Assembly (NCBI GenBank): GCA_030248065.1
Contig: JASAMV010001041.1
Location: forward strand, 62,001 to 126,000
Source: Rhynchonema sp. JSB1_4
Taxonomy: Eukaryota > Nematoda > Chromadorea > Monhysterida > Xyalidae
Direction: 5' to 3'
Length of the DNA stretch: 64,000 nucleotides
The notes beneath the pieces are model-generated. The model had not been told where the DNA came from, ran no database searches, and saw only the letters and a program-made list of their open reading frames with translations. Made by a program: the position numbers and the translations under genes. Below are positions 22,955-34,849 of the stretch, piece after piece. The stretch's first letter is position 1. Each line of letters starts with the position of its first letter.

Positions 22955-25372
22955 CAAAACAAAGTCAAGCTCACCGTCAAGCTCAACGTCAAAGTTCAAC
23001 GTCAGATGTTTCGGCGTCACGCTGGCTGATTTTCTAAACGAAGGGTCAACTTTGACACATTATTATGCATGATTGGATGCGTTTCTCGGGATACTGTTAT
23101 TTTAAGGACGTAGCACAAGCGTTCCAGAAGATTATTTCTGAGTTATAATAATTTCTGACTAAGAGCGTGGGGTGGTAAGAATCGCAAACTACGGTTCACA
23201 AAACTGAAGTTTTGGATATGGTTTTTTTGATGGGAAATCAATGCCACAACATATTTAGGAATGCTCACCAAGTTTGGCATTCCAAATTTAAGTATACTTT
23301 CAGTAATTTCAATTTAAAGGTGCTCCGTTTGCATTTTTTGGGAAATTTTAAAAATGAAAAATGCTGAAAAAATAAATGTCAATCCAATTGGATCTCGGCC
23401 GATAAACTACATTCGGTGCTGAAATTTGCAAACTCATAGCAGTTTTTTGTCCGCTTTTCAGCTGCGCAAAAATAGTTGCATGATATTGGATGTTTTCTCT
23501 TCCATTGCATTTTTTTAAAAAAATGTCAAAAAAACGAGTGCTTCTCAGAAACACCCAATTTTAAAAAAGTCCTCACCGACGAATTCTTTCTATTGGGTCT
23601 CAAAATTTGCGCCATAAAATTCTGGTATTGGCGTACAAATCTGGTTTGTGACAAATTTGAATATTGTCGGCAATTTATGTTAGTATGAAGCAAAAAAAAT
23701 TTCGTCGTTTTATTTTCTTTCTTGTTGTATCGTGGTACGCAGCTCAATTGAATGATGGAATATGTAAAAATTGATGTATGTGATTGCCAAATATTAGTTC
23801 TGATGTGTATGCTGCTGAAACCTACATATGTGTTTCTTAACTGTAAATACCACGAGAGTGCTTTCAATTTATGTGCTTTTCAAGGCAACCGTTTGTTAGG
23901 AAAATGCAGCAAATCTGTGAATGGCTATTCGTTTTGTTCCAACTCTTGCCTATTTCTAAATGTTTTTGCATTGCATCAAGTTACGAAATAAAAAAGTAAT
24001 AATGGTAAAACGTTCACCCAAAACCCGCGACGCAAAAAAACACACGCTACAGGGTTTGAACCTGCGCGACAGACACACGCACGCATGCTCAATGCTGCGC
24101 CTAACCGATTGCGCTATGCAATCCAACCGCTGGCTTGCCTTAATGTGTTACATAAATGTAATTGCGCGTGCGCATGTGTGTTCTGCCGTTTACATAAAAC
24201 GTGTTGTGTTGCAGCTATAATGTGTGTGTTGACTGCTTGTATAATGTGTGTTGTTGTTGCTTGTTGCTCACCTCGTGTGATGCATAGCGAATTGTCGGCC
24301 ACTTGAAAAATCATTATTGCCAATCACGGCTGGTGCCAAATAGCTTGCATTTCTGAACTTGTATCCATTTTGATAGCTTGTCATGTGTCATGAACAAGCT
24401 GTTTACTTTCAAACTACATTGACAAGCATCTTGTTGCCGTTCGTGACACCCACATCGGTCGTTTCTCCAATGTGAATCCGTGCAAAGAAAAAGACAAAAA
24501 AAGCGAAAAAAAAACAAAAAAATGTTCTTTATCTAAACTTTTCAGGAGATATTCAAATTTGTCACAAACCAGATTTATAAACCAATATCAGAATTTTATG
24601 GCGCACATTTTGAGACCAAATAGAAAGAATTCGTCGGTGAGGACTTTTTTAAAATTGGTTGTTTTTGATATGCATTAAATTTCAGAGCTGATTTTTGAAA
24701 AATTCAACGGAAGAGAAAATTCAGCGAATTTTTGCCTTTATTTTTACATGGTTGAAAAGTAGATAACAAATTGACTATTATGTGCGATTTTCATTAAATA
24801 GCACCCGATCTAAAACAAATGACAGCCTCATCAACATAAACTTGGTACATTTTTGGAATTTCAAGAAATCTTCGACCTGCCCACTTAAATGCGCCCATAA
24901 CTATTTAATGCTTTGGATTTTGGAACCAAAATTTTGTATGTGTCTTAGTAAGTGTAGTAGTCAACTTTTTGTGCAATATGAGCGAAATCCATTTTTTTCG
25001 ATTTGTGAACCCTATTCCATTGACACCTATCTGTTACTATTCCCCCGCGCTCCTAATGGTATTGGAATAATGTGGCGATCATTGACCGCAGTCAAAATTT
25101 TTTGCAGCCCCGTTGGTGATCGTCTATTCATTTCTTTGCCTCTTCAGAAATTCATGAAACTCAGAAATACTCTCAAAAAACGCTTCTGTTACATCCCTAA
25201 AATAATATTTTGGCTAGGTAAGCATCCAGTCTTACACAATGATGCGTCAAAGTTGGCCCTTCGTTTAGAAAATAGCGTCTGCTGCACGAGCCAGCGTGAC
25301 GCCGAAACATCTGACGTTGAACTTTGACGTTGAGCTTGACGGTGAGCTTGACTTTGTTTTCTGAATTCCACC
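22955..25372. repeat. large imperfect inverted repeat (fold-back element)
   Basis: Left arm about 22955-23665 and right arm about 24540-25372 are reverse complements with moderate divergence. The outer part pairs CAAAGTCAAGCTCACCGTCA (22963 onward) with its complement ending near 25358. The inner part pairs the sequence at 23560-23665 (GTCCTCACCGACGAATTCTT) with 24540-24655. The about 870-bp centre (23670-24535) holds a tRNA-like block and short unassigned open frames. I did not find clear target-site duplications, so the element class is open. Confidence 0.75.
24045..24125 (-). ncRNA. tRNA-like block with A and B boxes (tRNA-derived repeat or tRNA pseudogene)
   Basis: On the minus strand the block reads TAGCGCAATCGGTTAGGCGC, which fits an RNA polymerase III A box and a D arm, and then GCAGGTTCAAACCCTGT, which fits a B box with a pairable T arm. 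Spacing is normal. The anticodon stem is poor, the base before the anticodon is not T, and the two acceptor strands do not pair. It is therefore more likely a tRNA-derived SINE head or a decayed tRNA than a functional tRNA. It lies in the loop of the fold-back repeat. Confidence 0.45.
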
Positions 25373-28300
25373 CATTGACATACGAGCAGCAAGCTGTTTT
25401 AGTTTATTATAATTTATTCAAAAGCCGTCAAAAAACTACACTTGCCATTTTCAAACAAACTTCCTTCTGACGCACGTAATATCACTCAATAAAACACGTT
25501 TTATCGATTTGCGCACATAGTGTCGTAAAAAAATCTCGTATTATACACGCAACACAGGCAGGGCGACAAATTTTTATATTCGAACAAAACACTGACGCGT
25601 GTATGATATCAACCACCGATTCGCGCAGTGGACAAAAAAATGTTGGGCACACAAAGTCTGTTGGTTGTGTGAAACAACAAGACACCTGGACCCGTCAAAG
25701 AACCATTGCATACAGTCTTCCACTACAACAAGTGATCTGTGCGTGAAGTGTACACAATACTTAGTGCGGTTGGTTGACAATATTGGTTGGCAATAGAGAA
25801 TTCAACTGCGTCTTATCATTTTTCGTCAGTTGTTGTTGGTGTTGTTTCATTGGGTTTTGCTTAATTGATGGGTGCGATTAGGTCACATTACAAGTTGCGT
25901 GCAATTTGGTACCCAATTATTGAAACATCACCGAGCAACCTGTCGGCAACCGACACAGAGAGAGAATGACAAATTACCGCGAGTGTTTCGCACGCCTCTG
26001 GTTTCACAAAAATAATTGTGCGACACGTTACATTTTTACAATCGTCCGCCTAATGCAGCAACCTCAAGTATGGTAGAAATTATTCAGTGTCACATATGGT
26101 TAGGTACTAATCATTCTCAGCGTACATTTACATACAAACATGACCGGCGGTTATGTGTTTCATTTCGGCGTTAATATTATTCTAAAAGAAATGTTGCATG
26201 GCTGTGATCGGAACATTGCAACATATTATATTTTATTATGATTGGCAGTGTTTTAAAATTACTTCGCTTAAAATGTGTAAACTTCAAAAGTATTGACGTA
26301 AGGTAGTTTCATCTATCTGCTAGTCTTATCTAATTATCACGAGTTCACGACGCTTCTCATTATTCGGATGATTGGCTTTTCTATCCCATGACCATATGTT
26401 ATGTACAATTTTTATGAGGTAAACCTAATTGGGAGATCCGTGAGTTCACTGCGAATTGGTCTTGCCATGCGTGTTACAGACATCTTTCTCACATACTCAT
26501 CACTTTTCATCGTTAACTTCCGCAATGATCAAGTTTGGACGCAACGAAAACAACAACAACCAAACCATCCAGCACGGCTACAGCTCAAATTCATCAGCTC
26601 GTGGCGAACAACAAGACAAACGACGCGTTCGAAGCAAGAACGTCCGTTCCGTCTGTGTTTCATAATTGGTACCACTTGGTTGGGTCCTGTCTGTGGCCAT
26701 AAACATGCGTTCTGTGTAAACATCCATCCAGTCCGTCAAATCTGTCAGTCACAGCAGCGCCATCGCGACGTCAACCTCGCTCGGAAATGCTCGCATATTT
26801 TCTGCGGCTCCAAGTTACTTTTATAATCAGCCGCTCACAAACGGCGGTAGAGGACCGCATGACAAAAATTCGTTTTGGTTTTTGCTGGCTGACAAAACAA
26901 GCGCGCCTGGCCCGTTTAACCGGGACCTCACGTGCTGCGCGGCGCACTTCCAAAAAACTTTTTCGTAAGATTAACGTGCCGAGCCGCTTGCAATACATAC
27001 AGCATGTCGGTCATATACGAACGACAACGGCGGGGCGTTTGCGTAACAAAAATGTGGTTCAGCACACAGGGCGCCTTGTTGTGTCCAATTGAGTTGCGCG
27101 CCCACAAAGAGTCAGTTTTGCAAATGTGTTCTTTCGCTCCACACGCTCGCAGTCTTGAAAAGTGCCAACTTATATTATACTGGTGTCTCTCTGAGTGAAC
27201 TTAACGACGGAATGGCGGCGCTCTTTATTGCCGTTTTCTGAAAGTCAAACGTCCGCGGCTCTGCGCTTTGTTTTTACAGAATGACGGGAAATGTCATTTT
27301 TCGACCGTTTTTAGGTTGATAGTGGGCAACCCTATGCGAATGGCCCAAATTCTCGAAAGCGCCAGCGCCACCGGGGCGGTTGCGCAACAGTGTCTTTGAT
27401 GTATAGGTACATATCTTACGCTCTCCTTCTCGGTGCGTAAATTCCATTTTATTCCCAACACGTGCGTGTGTTTAACAACGCTGCTGTTCGCGTAAGCACG
27501 CATACGCACCCAGCTGGAAGTTGTCATCATCGTGCCAACTCACTTTGGGAAAAGCTAGTCCAGTTTTAAAATTGACTTTCCTTTTTCTCAGGCTTAGGCT
27601 TAGGCTTACTATTAGGCTTAGGCCAAACCTTGAGCAAGCTCGTGCCTTCTATCGCGAAATCGAAAATTTGCCTTTTCTGTCTCTCAAGGCAACTGGAATA
27701 GCTTTTCCGGGCACCCGGGTGGCGGTTGCGCTTTCGTGAATTTGGACCATTGCGCAGGTTGTCGTGAAAAATGATTTTGTTTATTTGAAACGACGTTGGC
27801 TTTTGTATGGATTTACTTGCGCAATAACCGTACAGCAGTTTTTTGTGCAGAAGCCCGGCTTCAAATTTTGCATATTATGCACCATGATGTTCCCACGCCT
27901 GCCTGACTGACACAAGCAATAAAGCATAACACTGTAAAACTTGGTTCGTTTACCGCGCAGCAATGTGTTTAGTTGCACTTGCACCTAGTGAATTCGTTTT
28001 TGTTATGTTAGTGATACTTTGAAACGACCATAAGCACTCAGTCACAGTATATGTTGTGCGGATGAGCGAAACTTTTTGTGCCTGCCGCGCGCGCTTGACT
28101 GCTTGAAACGTACTGGGTCCCATGTGCGGTGCGTGTTGACTGATGTTTCACAATGGGATGTACTACACTGCGTATTGAAACACTCACAAAAGTGATCACC
28201 TCAGGGCCTTCTTAGGTGTTTCGAGCTTGCTGCTCGGTACCCACCAATCAGCTATGTCTTCCGACCAAGCACCAGTGGTATACATACATATAGCAATACC

Positions 28301-31300
28301 CCCTGTCCAAGGCGCTGTTTGTTTATACGCATAATAGTGGCAGTTGTTATGGTCGGAACGACCTGTCGCCCGCAGCTCTCTCTCTCACATTACAACATGT
28401 AGCACTATTTCTTTTCATCTTTGTATCGCTGACAGCCGCTTATTGCTCTCTCTCTCTTTATGCGTTAACTTGAAGAGTGAGAGTAGCTTTACCACAAGCG
28501 AGTTTTGGCTTTTGAGTGTGTCTAAATAGTGCGGCATTGGTTACACTTGTTGGGTGCTGTGAGCTGACTGGTGCTTCATGCAGCGACAGAGAAGATGATC
28601 CCAACATTCTCAATGCCACCATAAATATTTCAATTGTGATGGTTTTCGGCGCGTTGCCGTGTCGTCGGTGTGCACTGGCTCGCTGTTCGTTCGCCACGAT
28701 TAGAGCTCGATAGTCATGTCGCGTAATAGTATTATGTACGTATGTATGTACGGTGTTGTAGTTATTTCGCCTCAAAAGTAGTGCGGATTGAAACAGTGCA
28801 CGCGTAACAACACAACAGTGTTATTCTTGCGGCTATGCGATCTAAAACTTATCGACGAAAAATAAAAATGCACACGCCAGTTTCAACATATACGCATTAT
28901 ATTGTTTTCGACGAGCACGCGTAAACACAAACGAAATTTTCGTTCGGTCCCCTGCTCGATTACAACATGTTATTTTACGCGCATCGATACGATTTAGGCG
29001 TTGCAGATTGCGGTTTCGGGCACTCATGCTCCTCGTGCAGCCACAGTTGGCCGGTATCATTTTTCGCGTATTTTTAGGCTTGCAATTAATTAGGCCTTTA
29101 GTTAGGTTCAATGTTTGCTCTCAGACAATGACAATTACGAAGAGAGTGAGCTTGATCAGACCAAGGGTTAGAGGAAACTTTTCTATGTGTAATACAACCC
29201 AGTTTTGTATTCGTTTCGTGGCGACCTGTCCATTCATGCAGTGCACACCAATTATAAATGATCTGCATTGACTTGACACACACCATATCACGACGAGATC
29301 ACTTCGTAAATATATTATTTCAATTTTAAACGCGCTGATATATATGTACATTACGTTCGGTGTTCTGTCAACGATGCGAAATTTGATTGATTTTGCACCT
29401 GATTTACGACTCGAGTTGAAATGTATCTCAGCGAATTTTGGCAAAACTTGTGCCAATTTCACCACGTGCGTGAAACAGATTTTGGTTGTCGATTATCATG
29501 CGATGAGAGTGATCCTAATCTGTTGACCGCATTTACATAGACAGCTGTTCTGACCTGCGGTGTTGCCGCAATTGTTTCTTCGAAAATGTTCTGCCACAAT
29601 TTTGTTGGCTTATCATCTACAAACCAAATAATAAAACCCCCATTATAAGATCTCGCCAATTACAATAGCAGCATTCCAAATAAAATACGCGAGAGCTGAC
29701 AGCCTGTAGCAACACAACATTATTGACATGACCCGTCCATAAGCAGCACATTGCTCTTTATGCCCATTCGTAGGTTCGTTTCAGTCGCCAATCCGCTTTG
29801 GGACCATCAACAAGCAGCCATAGTGCATAGCAGCAAGACATACAGCAGCGCAGCAATGCATGAATATAATCAAAAGCTTTCGCGGTCATGGACCACCAGT
29901 TAGATTAGCGCGCGCCATGCCAGCTTGATGTAGTGCCCTTTCATACGCTCTTACAGTCAAACAACCAGCCAGTCAAGCAAGCAAGAAGGCATAGCTGGCT
30001 AGAGCGACCACTACCAACCACCATAAACCCACAGCCAACCAGGTAGTAACACATATCATCAAAAGTGCAGCACAAAAAGGCTGCTTTGGTCCACACATAC
30101 GACTTGGCATATAACATGCATTATGTAATACGGTGGGGCTGCTCACACTTTTTGTATTGATTTGAGACATTTGGTTCGAGTTTAGCTGCGGGCGCCCTCT
30201 AAACTCCATCTCGCGCCGGCCACAAACTGGCGCGCTGCTGTTACCATATCGACGTCAACGGAGCGCATATCCGAATCCATGTGCACCCAGACATGCAGTA
30301 TTACGTAGGTAGTAGGGCAATCTCTTACGAACGCTGCTGCTCGTACATGCAGCAAAGACCAAAGCTTGGCGCGGTGATACACAGAGAGACAGACACTAAC
30401 GGCGGGCATACGAGTTCTGGCTTGGGTGCATTTAGCTGCTGGCGCATGTGCAGCACAAGCAGCTTCGTAAAGTGAGTGCCAGTCGCACACGCATGCATAC
30501 ATGGTAATGTTTTTATGTGGCCCAGTCAGTCAGTGTAAGCTGCTCTCTCTTGCATCACAACAAGCTTAGTCGCTGGCCGGCTAGTGATTCAAGTCAGCTA
30601 ACAAGCCTCGATGGTTCCATTATAAGCGTCAATGCAGCCGCACAGACAGGCACTTTGTGCGGCGCCCTCTCATGTGCTCTTGCTTCATTTATGATCGCAT
30701 ATATTCTCTGAGATGGCGCGTCGCTTCCTGCCACATTCCGAGCACAAAGCACATTATATGGCGTTCCGTTTAATCCGGACAACCGTTCTGGTTCAGTCGC
30801 GGTCTATTACGATCAGCCCACAAAATGTCAATCATGATGCACGCTTGCATCGCACGCTTACCACGTTAAGTGGCCTGAACTGAATCAATTGCAGAGCTAC
30901 CGCTACTGAGCGTATCACGTAACAGAGCCGACCGCATTTCAATGCCAACCCATAATTTGCCAGAATTAAATCCGGCCATAAGAGCACGCATGCATGATGT
31001 GCTGATAGAGAGGCAACATGACTGCGCGCGCGCAACCATAATCTGTTTTCAGCACATTCTGTTTTGCCCTCAATGTTTTATGACTCTTTCGCACACACAC
31101 ACACATTCGCAGCGTTCGCGCCAAGGTTCGCGAGGCACGCAAAAAATCAAAATCCCATAAATATCTATCCCATCTCTCTCTATCCGTCTCCCCATGCACA
31201 AAGACAAATAAAAACGTATATCGTGTCATCTGCTGCTGATGTTGCCTTACCCCTTTCATGAGCTACAAAATGAGATATGAGGCGCATAACCTCCATCCAA

Positions 31301-31318
31301 CCCACCCAGCGGCCGGTC
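25373..31318. other. gene-poor intergenic DNA
   Basis: No gene recognised in about 5.9 kb. Open frames are short, overlapping and without domains. Points of note: exact TGATGTTTCA words (either strand) at 25921-25930 and 28141-28150, a TTAGGC tract at 27594-27623, and a stretch at 29740-30700 dense in GCAGC/CAGC words and CpG-containing repeats. The function is unknown. Confidence 0.5.
27594..27623 (+). repeat. interstitial nematode-type telomere repeat (TTAGGC)n
   Basis: Five in-register hexamers: TTAGGC, TTAGGC, TTACTA, TTAGGC, TTAGGC. TTAGGC is the telomere repeat of nematodes. The tract is short and one unit is degenerate, so it is an interstitial remnant or a repair scar rather than an active telomere. 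Confidence 0.75.
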
Positions 31319-31321
31319 TAA

Positions 31322-32285
31322 GGCTGCCTTCACAATGCATGCGCGTTTGCGCGTTTGCGCATTTGCGCGTTTGCGCATGCGCGTTTGCGCGTCACATTTT
31401 TTGACGCGCATTGGTGTTCACAATGCAAATTTCGTGCGCAAACGCGCACGCGCAAACGCGCATGCGCAAACGCGCATGCGCAAACGCGCAAATGCGCAAA
31501 CGCGCAGTGCGCATCTGTGTTCACAATGGACATGCGCGTTTGCGCATCAGATTAGAATAGCGTGTGCATGAAATTTGAAACAGTTGTTTTTTTTGCATTT
31601 TCATATTCGTACCGGGCTGGCATGCGTCCGGCGGGAGATTGAGCTCATCGTCTGTTGATGAGCATTCAACTTTGCTGTCCCATGATGTAATTTTTAAAAG
31701 AAAAACTTGAGATTGCGGAATATTTTTTGGCAACGAATGATAGAAAATACATAAAATTACTATCAAACAGAACAAAAGTTGAACCCTCCACCCGGTTCCA
31801 TTGAAATTGTTCAAAGCAAAGCATACGAACAAGAAACAAACACGACAAGTTGTGAAAAATACAATTTTCGACATTTTGTTTCCTGTGAAAGAATGACTTT
31901 TGAAATGAAACATAAACAATGGCTGAGTGATAAAACAACAAACGTAAAAGGATCGTAACGGGTGGCCATATCGTTTTTAAAATATAATTTGTTGAAATAA
32001 TAATGTTTTTTTGCTTCAGGCAGCTCGGGCAAGCCAAACGCGCACGCAAAATTAGAACCAATCCTAATCGTATTTTTGCGCGTTTGCGCGTCAAAAACGC
32101 GCAGACGCGCAAACGCGCAAATGCATTGTGAACACAAATGCGCGTGCGCGTTTGCGCATGCGCACGAGCTCGGCGCGCAAACGCGCAGATGCGCAAACGC
32201 GCAAATGCATTGTGAACACAAATGCGCGTCAGTTTCGTGCGCAAATGCGCAAACGCGCAAACGCGCATGCATTGTGAAGGCAGCC
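31322..32285. mobile_element. PIF/Harbinger-like MITE with GCGCAAAC-type subterminal arrays
   Basis: Starts GGCTGCCTTCACAATGCATG and ends with its complement. The 3-bp flanks are TAA on both sides (31319-31321 and 32286-32288); TWA duplications are typical of PIF/Harbinger. For about 200 bp inside each end the sequence is a near-tandem array of GCGCGTTTGCGCATTT-type units, oppositely oriented at the two ends and able to form long hairpins. The phrase TTCACAATG/CATTGTGAA is repeated between array blocks. The middle (about 31560-32040) is AT-rich and non-coding. Confidence 0.82.
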
Positions 32286-32288
32286 TAA

Positions 32289-34849
32289 CACCGCTTATTC
32301 TGCATGATTATATTGCTGCTGCTGTGCGGCCCGGCCGGAAGGCTACCACCACGCACCACCACAGTGTCAATTGGCAATACGCGTGCGTGCAGTGTGTGTT
32401 GTACGATGATGGCACGTTTATACACACTCTCGATTGCCGTGTATACACATACGTGACGGGGCCATTGATCGGGAACATGTATACATGTGTGTCTTTGTGT
32501 GTGCAGTGCACTGCGCGCGCGTATAATGTCGTTTTGGTTGTTGTCGTTTACGCCTTTATACCTTCTCGCGCCAATTCATGCCCCCATCATCCAAACATCA
32601 ATATTCGGACTTGATTATTGAGTGAACACACATTTTGAAACAATCACTGAATTGCGCCATATGAATCATACGTGGGTAACACGTGTGGCCGGTAAGCAAT
32701 AGAATTATATTACCAAATTAGACTTTTCTTCTGCTTCTGCCTAAAACAAAAATTGTTCTCTTTCATTTGATTTCATCATTTGCCGCTGATAGCTGTTTCG
32801 CATTGTATTGCTTTCACCATTTGCCCTTTTTTCTCATATAAAGTAATCAATTACATTTTTCATTTACGCAGCAGCTATCAACCCAATTTATAGCAATCAA
32901 TGTCCGAAGCACACCCACTCGACAGACACACAATGCAAATATGCTCAATGCCAACAGCAGCAAACCAACGCACAGCATCACTCTGCCGGTCCATCTACGG
33001 TCGTCATAATGTACGAACGTGCTCTGATCGCATTATAACGTGTCGTTCAGTTCTGCCAACAAACCATACTTGCTGTTGCTGCTTGCCTTTACCAAACAAA
33101 ACTGCGCGCAACCGACTGCTTTGTGTGTACTGCTTGTACATGATGTCGGTAAGGTTGTTTGACGTACAACCAATGTGCACCTAGTATAGGTATACCACCT
33201 AACCTATTGCTTGCTGGTGGTGGCAGAGTGTGTCGTTTGTGTCGTAGCGCGCGCGCGCGGCCGCGAGTAGTAACGTTTTTACTGCGTTTGATTTAGTTTG
33301 TGTTTGGACGGTTGTTATTGTGGTTATAGACGCTCATTCTCTCTTCTCAACCCAATGTTGTCGACACGCTGTGGCAGATACACACGCACAAACGGGTGGC
33401 TGGTTGGTTGCTGCTCTGCGCATTTGTCTGATTGAATCTGTATTTTTCAAATGTCGTTGGTTTGATATTAACACACATCATGTTTTATACGGTGCTCTAC
33501 ACGACGTGCCATCTTGCTGTCAGTTTTTCGACAGACCGCCGTTTCACTCTGAACATGTTTTCGTCGCGTTTTGATGACTTTTTGGGTTTTAAATTTGCAC
33601 TGGCCACGCAGTGTTAATGTCGGAATGAATGTGTTTGTGCCCATAGTTGTTTCTTTTTTTGTCTTATTTTGACAAATCGTTGTGATGGTAACACCGTGTA
33701 TAAACAGCAGAAGATAATTTTAGCATTGACACATGGCATGCAACAATCAGTTGATTGGCCAATTTTCATGTTTATCTTAACCCTGTCCGTTTATTCTACC
33801 TGGAAACCGTAACGTGAACATTGCCGTTTGTGACCATTGGACTTAAAATAGCAACTCGTGCAGCTGCTTTCCCTGACGTTGCAAAAACTATCGTCAGCTC
33901 CTTTCAATTTTTACGACACAACCTTACCATGAACCTCCATGATATTTGTTTTGATTTCGACAACTTTTTGTGCCCACAACAAAGTACAAGCAAGTTCTAT
34001 TTTAGTGTTTTGAATGCGCGGATAAACGAGCAGGCATTTCAAGCCCTGTCTTTTGTATATGGGTGATTTCAACACACGGTTGCCATTTTTAATTTATTTC
34101 GTTTTGCGTTATCCATGCGGCGCGTGTTGGTGTGCTTTCAGATGCTGCTGGCTGCAGGTTAAAAGTAGCTGCTACACCTAGCTGACAGACAGTACAGTCA
34201 TCAATCCCTGGCCGTACAATTTTCAATCCAAGTATCAACTTGGCCAACCTACAGCTCTCTTTCACATGCAAGCGCTTTCAAACCGACCAGGACATATTTC
34301 ATGACAAAGCTTTCCCGTGCCCTTTCGTTTTCCTGTCAGCCAGCAGTATACATTAGGTAGGTAGTTTTCTCGGAAAGCTTGCCGCCGGCTGGTCGGTATA
34401 AGCTAAGTGATTTACTCGCATGCCACATTGTCCGGCTAGCCTGGCGCACTTGCACTCGCTGCGTGTGCTCTTCACATAGAAATAGCTGCACAACGCACAT
34501 GTACTGTGCAATTATTCAGTTCTGTGCATGTATATAGTTTTAGCTAGGTCGTCTTTGCTTTTCTGATAGTCAACGGCCGATAAATTACATCGCCTTCAGA
34601 CATCCCGTTGTGCACGACCAGCCATATAAACAGCATTTGGCTGCTCTCTGTTTCACTCGGTGAGAATGAGTCACATCCATTATGGCGCTTTTCAAATTGA
34701 GTTTGGCTTTGTAATAGCCGGCCGATATATTACATGCACTACAGTCTGGTATTGCTGGTTTCAGGCGAACAACATAACAACAACACTTTCCAATATACAA
34801 TGAAGTACAATATATTCTGAATCAACATGAGTAGTCATAAGTTCGGACC
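32289..34849. other. intergenic DNA upstream of the ASH1-like gene
   Basis: No gene recognised. A pure alternating GC tract running into a NotI-like GCGGCCGC lies at 33246-33264 and could adopt Z-form. The 33.8-34.8 kb part is presumably promoter-proximal to the ASH1-like gene, but I cannot point to a TATA box or initiator. A 5' non-coding exon upstream of 34850 is possible. Confidence 0.4.

Noticed and set aside
24045..24125. Functional tRNA gene
   Set aside because: A and B boxes are good, but the acceptor strands do not pair and the anticodon arm is poor.
28792..34655. The canonical Ruby word CTGTTTCA
   Set aside because: I noticed only about three copies (near 28792, 29471 and 34645), close to the two expected by chance, so the enrichment is specific to TGATGTTTCA.
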